From: Pseudomonas lactucae
Lineage (GTDB): Bacteria; Pseudomonadota; Gammaproteobacteria; Pseudomonadales; Pseudomonadaceae
Assembly (NCBI RefSeq): GCF_016937615.1
Contig: NZ_JAFHKI010000096.1
Span: 1-63,893, forward strand
DNA: 63,893 nucleotides
Reading direction: 5' to 3'
Every line of letters starts with the position of its first letter. Position 1 is the first letter of the stretch. A program made the translations under genes and the position numbers. Of the stretch, positions 44,377-53,127 are shown one piece after another. The notes beneath the pieces are model-generated. The model was not told where the DNA came from and did no database searches. It was given only the letters and a program-made list of their open reading frames with translations.

Positions 44377-46217
44377 TCAGTCCAGCGGGATCTCGCTGCG
44401 CCAGTCAACGGCCTCGACGAAGGCCGGTTGGGCGGGGCGCTCAAGCACGTAGCGGCCCAGAACCAGCACGTCCATTTCCGTGCGCATGAAGCAGGCGTAC
44501 GCTTCCTGCGGCGTGCACACGATCGGTTCGCCACGCACGTTGAACGAGGTGTTGACCAACACCGAGCAGCCGGTGCGCTCCTTGAAACTGCGCAGTAGGT
44601 AGGTGAACGGTGCGTTGTTTTCTTCAGTCACCGTTTGCACCCGCGCCGACAGGTCGACGTGGGTCACCGCCGGCAACTGCGAGCGAATATGGTTGATGCT
44701 GCCCAAGCCCCGCTCGGGGCCGCCTTCTAGCAGTGACTGCTGGGATTTAATCGAGTCGGTGACCGGCGCGACCATCAACATGTACGGGCTTTTTTCGCAG
44801 ATATCGAAATAGTTGCCGGCGTCTTCGGCCAGCACGGCCGGGGCGAACGGGCGGAACGACTCGCGGTATTTGATCTTCAGGTTCATGGTGCGCTGCATCT
44901 CGGGGTTGCGCGCATCGCCGAGAATCGAACGCGCGCCCAAGGCCCGTGGGCCAAACTCCATGCGCCCCTGGAACCAACCCACCACCGCGCCGTCGGCCAG
45001 GCGACTGGCGACCTGGTCATACAGCCCGGCGTCGTCGTAGCGGGTAAAGGGGTAGTGGTTTTCCAGCAGGAACTGGGCGATTTCTTCGTCGCCAAACCCC
45101 GGCCCCAGCAGGCTGCCGCTCATGGCATCGGACTTGTTACCCTCCAGATGCGGACGACCGCTGTGCTTGACCGCAAAATCCAGCGCCGCCCCCAGGGCAC
45201 AACCGGCATCGCCGCCGCCGGCTGGATCCAGATCGAATCGAAACGCCCCGAGCGGCTGAGCACACCGTTGGCCACGCAGTTCAATGCCACGCCGCCGGCC
45301 AGGCACAGGTTGCGCTCGCCGGTCTGCTTGACCGCGGCCGTGGCCAGGCCCAGTACCACTTCCTCGGTGACTTTTTGAATCGATGCGGCCAAATCGCACT
45401 CGCGCTGTGAGATCGGGCTTTCGGGCTGACGGATCGGCCCGCCGAACAGCGCCTCAAAGGCTTCGCCCACCATGCGCTCGCCGCGCAGGTACTCGAAGTA
45501 CTTCATGTTCAGGGTGAACGAGCCGTCCTCGCGGATATTGATCAGTTCGTCGCGAATCTTGTCGGCGTAGATCGGCTGGCCATACGGCGCCAGGCCCATC
45601 AGCTTGTACTCGCCGGAGTCGACCTTGAACCCGCAATAGTAGGTCATGGCTGAATACAGCAAGCCCACGGAATGGGGGTAGGAGATCGAGTTTTTCAGTT
45701 CAAGTTGCGAACCCTGGCCGTGCCAGATGGTGGTCGAATGCCATTCGCCGATGCCGTCGATGCACAACACCGCAGCGTTCTTGAACGGCGAGGGGTAAAA
45801 CGCCGCCGCCGCGTGGGAACGGTGATGCTGGGAGGCCTGGGTGCGTGGCGCCTTGCCCCGGCCCATGATCTCAAGTTGCTCGTCGACGAACTTGAGCACG
45901 TTCCACTTCCAGCGAATCCATTCCGGCATCGCATTGATGAACGTACGTGCGCCGCCGATGCCACCGCTGGCAAACGAGGAAATCACCCGGGAGAATTTTT
46001 CCTGGGGGTCTTCGTAGTAAACCACTGCCTGCAGGTCAGCCAGGGTGATGCCCTCGGCGTCCAGGCAGTAGGCAATCGCCTGGGCCGGGAACGCCGGGTC
46101 GTGGCGCACGCGGGTGAAGCGCTCTTCCTGGGCGGCAGCGACGGGCACGCCGTCCTTGACCAAGGCCGCCGCACTGTCGTGGTAGAAGGCAGAAATCCCT
46201 AAAACATAAATAGCCAT
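44377..46217 (-). CDS. Carbamoyltransferase, NodU/TobZ family (one-base deletion)
   Basis: Transfers a carbamoyl group from carbamoyl phosphate through a carbamoyl-adenylate. The N-terminal Kae1-like domain has GISAFYHDSAAALV and the metal motif HHRSHAAAAFYPSPF. The C-terminal part has MEFGPRALGARSILGDARNP and NTSFNVRGEPIVCTP, both family hallmarks. As written, the frame breaks at about 45213: one part reads FDSIWIQPAA and the other GDAGCALGAALDFAV. Restoring one base (GCGGGCGAT on the gene strand) joins them and gives 613 aa, a full-length enzyme. Sequence error is favoured because six other genes, two essential, show the same defect, but true inactivation cannot be excluded here. Confidence 0.9.
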
Positions 46218-46256
46218 TTAACTGTGCATCCTCATCGCATTCCGCCAATCCGTGGA

Positions 46257-46294
46257 GTTGCCTGTGCCAGTCGATCTGCTGGCATCCGGGCAAC
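46257..46294. repeat. Nested inverted repeat upstream of the carbamoyltransferase gene
   Basis: On the gene strand GTTGCC and TGCCAG pair with CTGGCA and GGCAAC, leaving an 8-nt loop and a small internal bulge. It sits in the 90-nt gap between LysE exporter 3 and the carbamoyltransferase. It has no T run, so it is a leader or spacer RNA structure, not a simple terminator. Confidence 0.7.
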
Positions 46295-46307
46295 CTTTCT
46301 CTGCGTT

Positions 46308-46931
46308 TCAAGACCACCATTGCGCGAATGGCAGGCTTCGTAAAACCGGGATCAAGGACACCACGAGCACCAGGCTCATGGTGATATTGAACGCCTTCAA
46401 ACGTTGCGGCTGGGTCAGGAAGCGCCGCAGGTATTGCCCGAAAAACACCCAGACCATGGAGCACGGTGAACCGAACAAAAAAAACAACAGTGCAATCAGG
46501 AACACCTGCACCGTGTACGAACCCAAGGGTGACGTGTAGGCCAGCACCGCGCCCACCGCCATCACCCAGGCCTTCGGGTTGACCCACTGGAACAGCGCCG
46601 CAGCGGTGAACCCCAAAGGCTTGCCTGATTTGTCACCCAGATCGGTGGTCGGGGCACTAGCGATCTGGTACGCCAGGAACAACAGGTACAGCGCGCCGAT
46701 CACCTGCAAGCCATCGTGCAGCCAGGGGTACTGGCGGAACACCGCCCCGGCCCCCAGCCCGACCGCCACCAGCATCAGTGGAAAGCCGATATTGATACCG
46801 GCCACATGGCGCAAGGTGCGACCCATGCCGAAATTGGCGCCGGACGACATCAACATCACGTTGTTCGGCCCAGGCGTGACGCAGGTGGCGATCACGAACA
46901 ACACAATCGAGTAGTAGTCCAGTGCCTGCAT
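46308..46931 (-). CDS. LysE/RhtB-family amino-acid exporter (3)
   Basis: A 207-aa membrane protein closely like exporter 1 in motif content: CVTPGPNNVMLMSSGANFGM and LFQWVNPKAWVMAVGAVLAY. The start has AGGA eight bases upstream and lies 13 nt after the amidinotransferase stop, so the two are co-transcribed. It is embedded in the cluster, making it the best candidate for the product exporter. Confidence 0.92.
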   Translation of the reverse strand: MQALDYYSIVLFVIATCVTPGPNNVMLMSSGANFGMGRTLRHVAGINIGFPLMLVAVGLGAGAVFRQYPWLHDGLQVIGALYLLFLAYQIASAPTTDLGDKSGKPLGFTAAALFQWVNPKAWVMAVGAVLAYTSPLGSYTVQVFLIALLFFLFGSPCSMVWVFFGQYLRRFLTQPQRLKAFNITMSLVLVVSLIPVLRSLPFAQWWS

Positions 46932-46944
46932 GCTCACGTCCTGT

Positions 46945-47988
46945 TCAACGGTAATCTTCCAGCGTGCCGCGTCGACGAATGTCGACGGACACACAGTGGA
47001 AACCGCCGCTCAAACTGCGCGCATGGCGCATCTTCAACGGCGCCACATCGATATGGTGTTTTTCCAGGGCGCGAATCAGTGCGACCTGCTGGTCGTTGAT
47101 CACCGCCAGCGACGGGTTGACCATGATGAAGTTCATGCCCTGCCAGATCGACGCGCGCGGGTACGACCAGCAGTAGCCGGTGTCCACCATGTCGGGGGCC
47201 CAGATGATGTCCCAATTCTTGAACACGTCAGGCACCTGATCCTTGCCGATGCGCTCGGGGTTCAAGACCACCAGCCCCGGGCGCACCAGGGTGATGGTGG
47301 TGTCCAGGTGCGTACCGTCGTAGAAGCCGCTGAGGGCGTGCACCCGGTATTGATCGCCGAGCACGCGCTTGAGCCACTCGTAGCCCAGGCGGTTGCCGCT
47401 GCGCGACACCAGGTAAAGAATGTCGCGGCCCATGCGCAGCACGTTGGCCGCATCGAAGATCGGCTCATCGTTGGCGATGATCGAGCCTTCACGCGGGTTG
47501 ACCCGGTAGGTGCTGTCCGGCAGTTCCGGCTTGGGCGCGGAAATCCAGTTGGCGCCGCTGGCGAAGTACGCCTGCAGGTGTTCTCGGTAGGCAAACGGTT
47601 CGAAGTAACGGCTGCGTAAAGCCATCGGCGCTTCAATGATGGTCTTTCCAATCGGCAGCAGGACATCCCTGGGGCAGTAGTTGTATTCGCCGTCGGTCTT
47701 CCAGTCGGCGGTGCCGAACAGCGCGGCATGGTAGGTCTCCCTGGGCCGGCGCACGGTCACCCCGTGACCGACCAGGAAGGCCGCAAAGGCGTCCAGGTCT
47801 TCCTGGGCCTCTTCGATCAACTGTTCAGGATAGGGGCCTGACGGAATCTCGTGGGGCGAGTCGTGGTGCTCGCTGTAGTCGAGGGCAAACAGGCCCCTGT
47901 CCGGCCGAGGCACGCGCGCGCCATGGGCAACACCCACGATCATTTCCTCGAGGGGGTCCCATTCGTTATGCACTTCTACCAAAGACAT
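46945..47988 (-). CDS. Amidinotransferase (glycine/inosamine amidinotransferase family)
   Basis: A 347-aa enzyme of the pentein fold, related to arginine:glycine amidinotransferase, StrB and CyrA. Expected catalytic residues are visible: Asp in PIFDAANVLR, His in GTHLDTTITLV, and the nucleophilic Cys near the C-terminus in SLSGGFHCVSVDIRR. ATG preceded by GAGGAA. It would move the amidino group of arginine to an amine, or the reverse. In this cluster it hints at a canavanine/guanidinooxy-like intermediate, which is inference. It begins 17 nt after the HDO gene. Confidence 0.92.
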   Translation of the reverse strand: MSLVEVHNEWDPLEEMIVGVAHGARVPRPDRGLFALDYSEHHDSPHEIPSGPYPEQLIEEAQEDLDAFAAFLVGHGVTVRRPRETYHAALFGTADWKTDGEYNYCPRDVLLPIGKTIIEAPMALRSRYFEPFAYREHLQAYFASGANWISAPKPELPDSTYRVNPREGSIIANDEPIFDAANVLRMGRDILYLVSRSGNRLGYEWLKRVLGDQYRVHALSGFYDGTHLDTTITLVRPGLVVLNPERIGKDQVPDVFKNWDIIWAPDMVDTGYCWSYPRASIWQGMNFIMVNPSLAVINDQQVALIRALEKHHIDVAPLKMRHARSLSGGFHCVSVDIRRRGTLEDYR

Positions 47989-48005
47989 AATTGTTCCTCG
48001 TGGCG

Positions 48006-50210
48006 TTAAGGTTCGTGGGTTTCCAGCAGCACTTCCCGCGTGATCGGCAAGTGATGCAGATAGCGACTTGACGTTGCCGTGCGTGTCGGACGCGGAAGGA
48101 CATTGCCTGCGGACGAAAGACCCAATCGACGCAGCATCAAGGTCCACTTGCCCGGCAACGGCGCCAGGGACTCATAGCCCACCCGCACGCGCTGCCATTG
48201 CGCGGCGACCTGCTCGGCGCTGGTCAACGAGCGCATGTACGCATCAATTGCATCGGCGGCCCAGGCCGAGTGCCCGGTGGACACGTTATCGATGGTGTTG
48301 TGCAGATCGACGAACGCCGTGCTGAACCCGTAGTGCCGTAAAAAGCGCCGTGCCGAGCGATAGCTGCCGCCCACGCCGGATAATTCCATCGCCAGGTTCA
48401 TGCCGAGGATTTCAGGCATGAACGTCACCGGCAGCTTGCCCAGGCACAGCCAATACACCGGCAGGCGGAAGGACTCCTCATACAGGCTCGGGTCTTCGGC
48501 AAATTCCCGGCTACCGGTGGGCGCCAGTTCGAAATCCATTTCCCGCAGGCCATCGCGGTAGATCTTCGGGTGATTGAGCGCCTCGATGCCGTTGCCCAAT
48601 TCGTCCCAATAGGTCTGGAACAGGGTGTAGCCCACATGCGAAGACGCCAGCCCCACGTCGGTGAAGCCTTGCAGCCACGCGCCGTCGATCAGCGTCAGGG
48701 GCGCCAGTTGCAAGGTCGACTCGACGATTTCTTCACGGCTGGGCATTTGCGCCGGGTCGCTGTCATCGAACTGCTGGCCGTTCTGGTCATGCTTGTCCAG
48801 TAACCAGCCGCGCAGCACCTGGGTGCCCCATTGCTCGGGCAATTGGCGCTCGGACGTTTTCAGCGATTGGCGCGAGCGCTCCAGCCAGCGGCTCACATAG
48901 GCATGGGCGAACTTCAGGGTGGTGGGCTGCAGCGCGCGACCCTGCAGGACAAAATAGGCCTCGCGCAGGCTCTGGGGCCAGTGCCCGGTGTCGGCCGCGC
49001 TGGCTGTAGTCGGGCGGGCCGCCATGGCGCAACTGTCGATCGGCTGACGCGGCAATTGCTCAGTGGTACCCGCCTGGGGCAACCAGTCGATCCACTGGCG
49101 AATCACGCTCAAGTCCGCCTCACTGAAGATGCGGAACATGCGCCCGGTCGGCGCGACCAGGCTGGTCACCAGCAGGCTTTTTTTCGCATTGCCAGGCACG
49201 ATCAGGCGGCTGCGCGACAGCACGTCCAGCAAGGGCAACGGGTCGTGCTGGGCGTCTTCAAGCCACAGCGCCAGGCTGCGGCCTTCGATCAGGTAATTCT
49301 GGTGATACACCGCGCCAACCCGGGCCAGGCGTTGCATCAAATGCGCCATGGCCTGCTGGGGTGAGGTGGCGGTCAGCGAGGCGTTATACAGTCGCGCATT
49401 CCAGCGCCGCAACGCGCCGAACAGCCAATTGGCGCCGCGCAGCAGACGGGCCTGGCGTTCTTCGCCCTGCTCGATGATCCGCTGCGCGACCCATTGGCTG
49501 ATATGGCACAGCGAGACCGGTTCCAGGCCAGGGAAGGCGGCGCTCAGGTCCAGCCGTCCCAACTCCAGCGCGAGACCTTCAAGCTGTCCCATGGCTGCCC
49601 AGCCCGGGCACAGCCCGACGGCGCGCAAGGCCCAATCGACACCACAAAGTTCATCGCCGAAGGCATCGCTGCGTCGGCTCAAGGCCAGTAACAACGCGGG
49701 CAGTTCGAACGCATCGTCATTCAGGTCCGGCAGGGTCGCCAGTTGCGCCGGGGCCAAGGCGTACGTCGTCAACTGCAACTGCCCCAACAGCGCATTGAAA
49801 TGATGGGCGCGGGAGGCGTTCGGGTAACCGACGCCGACGTCATGGGCGAACAATTGCATCAAGCGCAACTGTGCGGGGTCTTCAAACACCCCTGGCGCGC
49901 TCATGCCCTGCAGCCAGCAGCCCAGCACCGAGGCCAGCGGTGCCGAATAGATCGCCAGCGCCTGGGCAAAGGCGCGGGCGTTGTGCTGTTCGACCGCGGC
50001 GGCCGCGGCACCGGCATACGCCGACGCCTGCTCCAACTGCCACGCGTCGATCTGCCGCGACAGCAGCGGTAATTGCGCCGGCTCGCCGTCGTCACCCAGC
50101 AGGTTGTCGAGATACTCCGCATCCAGGAAACATTCAGGGTCGAGCGCCAAACGATACAGTTCGCGCCACCTGTCGTGTGCGGGGACCCGCGTTAAAACCG
50201 AGCCATCCAT
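48006..50210 (-). CDS. Large iron-containing redox enzyme family protein (C-terminal HDO domain)
   Basis: A 734-aa protein whose last third is a heme-oxygenase-like diiron oxidase (HDO) domain. PEILGMNLAMELSGVGG (about 599-615) and DLHNTIDNVSTGHSAWA (about 635-651) carry the conserved Glu, His, Asp and His ligands. Known members (UndA, SznF, BesC) use a diiron centre and oxygen for N-oxygenation or C-C cleavage. The N-terminal ~500 residues match nothing I know. Likely the key oxidation step, for example N-O bond formation or desaturation. The second ATG was chosen because AAGG lies eight bases upstream; the first (50216) is only two bases from it. Confidence 0.86.
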   Translation of the reverse strand: MDGSVLTRVPAHDRWRELYRLALDPECFLDAEYLDNLLGDDGEPAQLPLLSRQIDAWQLEQASAYAGAAAAAVEQHNARAFAQALAIYSAPLASVLGCWLQGMSAPGVFEDPAQLRLMQLFAHDVGVGYPNASRAHHFNALLGQLQLTTYALAPAQLATLPDLNDDAFELPALLLALSRRSDAFGDELCGVDWALRAVGLCPGWAAMGQLEGLALELGRLDLSAAFPGLEPVSLCHISQWVAQRIIEQGEERQARLLRGANWLFGALRRWNARLYNASLTATSPQQAMAHLMQRLARVGAVYHQNYLIEGRSLALWLEDAQHDPLPLLDVLSRSRLIVPGNAKKSLLVTSLVAPTGRMFRIFSEADLSVIRQWIDWLPQAGTTEQLPRQPIDSCAMAARPTTASAADTGHWPQSLREAYFVLQGRALQPTTLKFAHAYVSRWLERSRQSLKTSERQLPEQWGTQVLRGWLLDKHDQNGQQFDDSDPAQMPSREEIVESTLQLAPLTLIDGAWLQGFTDVGLASSHVGYTLFQTYWDELGNGIEALNHPKIYRDGLREMDFELAPTGSREFAEDPSLYEESFRLPVYWLCLGKLPVTFMPEILGMNLAMELSGVGGSYRSARRFLRHYGFSTAFVDLHNTIDNVSTGHSAWAADAIDAYMRSLTSAEQVAAQWQRVRVGYESLAPLPGKWTLMLRRLGLSSAGNVLPRPTRTATSSRYLHHLPITREVLLETHEP

Positions 50211-50233
50211 AGCCATTACCTTGCAGTGCCGCG

Positions 50234-50317
50234 TCAGAACATCGGATAAATGGAGGAGTCAGGCTTTTTCTTCTTTTTTCCAAACAGGCGCAGGAAAAAC
50301 TTTTTGATGGATTTCAT
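50234..50317 (-). CDS. 27-residue cationic peptide gene inside the biosynthetic cluster
   Basis: An 84-nt gene, ATG to TGA, with an AAGGA ribosome site six to seven bases upstream. It lies 13 nt after the SGNH gene and 17-23 nt before the HDO gene, so it is tightly packed in the operon. The peptide starts MKSIKKFFLRLFGKKKKK, an amphipathic cationic helix, and ends PDSSIYPMF. It could be a membrane-associating helper of the oxidase, a scaffold on which the amino acid is built, or a regulator. No maturase gene of the PEARL type is present. It fits the published need for small ORFs below 150 nt in FVG synthesis. Confidence 0.75.
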   Translation of the reverse strand: MKSIKKFFLRLFGKKKKKPDSSIYPMF

Positions 50318-50330
50318 GTGCAAGTCCTTT

Positions 50331-51337
50331 TCAGCGAGTGACATCAAGAATGAGTTTTGAAACCAGGTCGTTGCCGGCATCGGTGAAGTGGATACGGTCG
50401 ACGAACTGCCAGTCCTGCGGGGTCAATGCCTCGGCCAGCAATGGCGTGATGTCGACAAACCCCACCCCCATCGCCTGTGCCCCTTCGCGCAGGCGCTGGG
50501 CATAGGCTTCGCGCACCGAGGTTTGCAGGATGTCGCCATACACCTCGGTGAAGTTGCCGAGCTGGTCGAGCTCGGCAAACAGTTGCTCTTCCTCGGCGCT
50601 GCCGGTCTCGCGGACCCAGCCGGCCAAGGGTTGCAGGATGAACGTCAGCTTCGCTCCCATGTCGGCCGCCAGGGCGCGCCAGATATCCAGATGCTGCAAG
50701 GTCAGGTTGGCGGCGTAGTCGATCTGTTCCTGCATCGACGGCGGCGCGGGTTGCTCGGGCTCCTGAGGCTTGCCGAACAGATTCGACAGGCTCCAGTGGC
50801 TGGCGGCCGGCTGTTGCGGCGTCAGGGCATCGAAAAACTGATGGCAGTTGAAAAACGCCCCGTGTTCGCCCCGATAGGCCTGGGGCTGGCGTGCCAGGCC
50901 CAGGTTGTTGAACCCGGAGAACAGCACGATTTCATCCACCTTCGGCAGGTGTGCCGGTTCAGGGTGAACAGCACCAATTCTTGAGTGGAGTTGAAACTGC
51001 GACCGCCGAAATTGATCCAGCGTTGGCCACGGGAGTCGTTGTGCGTCAGGCGCGAGGCCAGCGTCCAGCTGTCGGCGCTGGCGCCAATGCCGAATACAGT
51101 GGAGCTGCCCGCCAACAGGCGTACCGGGCCATTACTCTTGCCGCCATCGATCACTGAATAACTGGTGCCCAATGACTCGGAATAACGGAAACCGGACGAA
51201 TCTGTATTGACCACGGGAGAACAATGGTCCGTCGGGTGGAAGTACATCAAATAGGGTAACCATCGAACTTCACCGGCATCGGTAAATTTCTGTTCGTACT
51301 CGGCCATCTGCGGTGTGAGCGTCATCCTTGCCGTCAT
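50331..51337 (-). CDS. SGNH-hydrolase-like protein (one-base deletion)
   Basis: A protein of about 335 aa with the layout of SGNH/GDSL hydrolases: block I RLLAGSSTVFGIGA with the nucleophile-type Ser, block III FSGFNN, and block V DRIHFTDAGN with Asp and His. As written, the frame breaks at about 50950: one part ends ...ELVLFTLNRH and the other starts LPKVDEIVLFSGFNN. Restoring one base (CACCACC for CACACC on the gene strand) joins them. First gene of the left-pointing set, 308 nt from the divergent regulator. Start ATG preceded by AAGGGGA; an ATG four codons later is an alternative. Its role (ester or amide release, acyl transfer) is unknown. Confidence 0.85.
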
Positions 51338-51645
51338 TGCGCTGGGTCCCCTTGGTATTCGCTGGGCAGTTTCCAACACCTGGCGTTGATAATTATCAGG
51401 CGTCTGTTTTGTAGGGCATTTCTTAAAATTTGGTGCGTACTGTGCTGCTTTGTTATTTTGCGGCTACCGTGTCCAAGGCCCTGTGCACCGTTCTGGGGCC
51501 TATCATCCCAAGGCGACGGTGTGTATTGCAGATACAGCAGAACTCAATCTTTTAAATACAGATACGCTTATAAGGCCGAAAATTTTTCAAAAAAAGGCCT
51601 ATCTGTAACTTCTTAAGCCACAGATGAGCAGCTACAGTCAGACTC
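51338..51645. promoter_or_regulatory. Divergent control region of the biosynthetic cluster
   Basis: A 308-nt AT-rich gap between the regulator gene and the SGNH gene, with no coding potential I can see. It holds the direct repeat CAGATAC at 51529-51535 and 51559-51565 (30 nt apart, three helical turns), plus the inverted copy CTATCTG at 51599-51605. This pattern is typical of MocR/GntR operators. A 12-bp palindrome TGATAATTATCA lies at 51387-51398, nearer the left-pointing genes. Promoters for both directions must lie here. Confidence 0.6.
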
Positions 51646-53100
51646 ATGACTCTTTATCTGAACCTCGCCGAATTCATCAGCAGCCGCATTGAGCAAGGCC
51701 TGTACGGGCCTGGCGAGCGTTTGCCATCTGTACGCACCCTCAGCCACGAGCACGGCGTCAGCCTGACCACCGTGCAACAGGCCTACCGTGTATTGGAATG
51801 TTCGGGGTTGGCGATACCGCGTCCCAAGTCGGGCTATTTCGTGCCGTCGGACCGGCGCGTCGCACCCTTGCCGCAGATGGGCCGGCCGATCCTGCGGCCG
51901 GTGGACATCTCTCAGTGGGACATGGTCCAGGAGCTGATGCGCTTCGATCAAAGCGCCGATATCGTCCAACTGGGCTGCGGCATGCCGGATATCAGCGCGC
52001 CGACCCTCAAACCGCTGCTGACCGCGATGGCGCGTATCAGCCGGCGCAGTGACAGCACCAGCCTGCAATACAGCCACATCCAGGGCGTATTGGCCTTGCG
52101 CGAACAGATCGCGCGGCTGTCCATCGATTCGGGCGTTCGCCTCACCCCGGCCGACCTGATTATCACCAGCGGCTGCCAGGAGGCGTTGTCTACCGCAATC
52201 CGCGCGATCTGCTCGCCCGGCGACATCGTGGCGGTCGCCTCGCCGAGCTACCACGGGATGATGCAGATCCTCAAGGCGGCCGATCTCAAGGCGCTGGAAA
52301 TCCCCAGCGACCCCGTGACCGGCATCAACCTGGAAGCCTTGGAAATGGCCCTGGAGCAGTGGCCGATCAAGGTGATCCAATTGACCGCCAACTGTAACAA
52401 CCCCATGGGCTACATCATGCCCGACGAGCGCAAGCTCAAGCTGATCCGCATGGCCCAGCGCTTCGACGTGCCGATCATTGAAGACGATATCTACGGTGAT
52501 CTGTCGCACCGCTATCCACGCCCGCGCTCGCTCAAATCCTTTGATGAGGACAACCGGGTCGTGTTGTGCAGTTCGCTTTCCAAAACCGTGGCTCCAGGCC
52601 TGCGCGTGGGCTGGATCGCTCCCGGGCGCTATCTGCCCCAGGTGCTGCATATGAAGTACATCGGCTCCGGCGCCACCGTCACCCAACCGCAACTGGCGGC
52701 GGCAGAATTTATCGCCAAGGGCCACTACCTGTTGCACCTGCGCCGCATGCGCAAGCAGTACAAGCGCAACGGCGACCTGATGAGTGAGTGGGTCAACCGC
52801 TATTTCCCGGCCGGCACCCGCGTCAGCCAGCCCCAGGGTGGCTTTACCCTGTGGGTCGAATTGCCTGGGGAGTTCGACACCTATGCCCTGAACCGCCTGC
52901 TGGAAGCCCAGGATGTGCAGGTGGCCAATGGCAATATTTTCTCGGCGGCGGGAAAATACCGTAATTGCATCCGCCTGAATTTCGCCAACCCGCCCACCCG
53001 CAAGGTCGAGATGGCCGTGCAAAAGGTCGGGCAGACCGTTGGCCAGTTGATGCAGATGGAATCTGACAACACCCTCACCGCGCAACAACGCCAGCCTTAG
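51646..53100 (+). CDS. MocR-type transcriptional regulator (GntR HTH plus aminotransferase domain)
   Basis: A 484-aa PdxR/MocR-family protein. The N-terminal GntR winged helix (LPSVRTLSHEHGVSLTTVQQ) is joined to a fold-type I aminotransferase-like domain. PLP-site motifs are NCNNPMGYI, IIEDDIYGDL and VLCSSLSKTVAPGLRVGW, whose Lys would hold PLP. It is divergent from the biosynthetic genes and probably controls them and itself, sensing PLP or an amino-acid adduct. Its place and type match the regulator of the WH6 gvg cluster (I recall the name gvgR). No strong ribosome site is visible. Confidence 0.9.
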   Translation: MTLYLNLAEFISSRIEQGLYGPGERLPSVRTLSHEHGVSLTTVQQAYRVLECSGLAIPRPKSGYFVPSDRRVAPLPQMGRPILRPVDISQWDMVQELMRFDQSADIVQLGCGMPDISAPTLKPLLTAMARISRRSDSTSLQYSHIQGVLALREQIARLSIDSGVRLTPADLIITSGCQEALSTAIRAICSPGDIVAVASPSYHGMMQILKAADLKALEIPSDPVTGINLEALEMALEQWPIKVIQLTANCNNPMGYIMPDERKLKLIRMAQRFDVPIIEDDIYGDLSHRYPRPRSLKSFDEDNRVVLCSSLSKTVAPGLRVGWIAPGRYLPQVLHMKYIGSGATVTQPQLAAAEFIAKGHYLLHLRRMRKQYKRNGDLMSEWVNRYFPAGTRVSQPQGGFTLWVELPGEFDTYALNRLLEAQDVQVANGNIFSAAGKYRNCIRLNFANPPTRKVEMAVQKVGQTVGQLMQMESDNTLTAQQRQP

Positions 53101-53127
53101 CGCCCTGCGTTTTAAAGGAAAGCCGCA

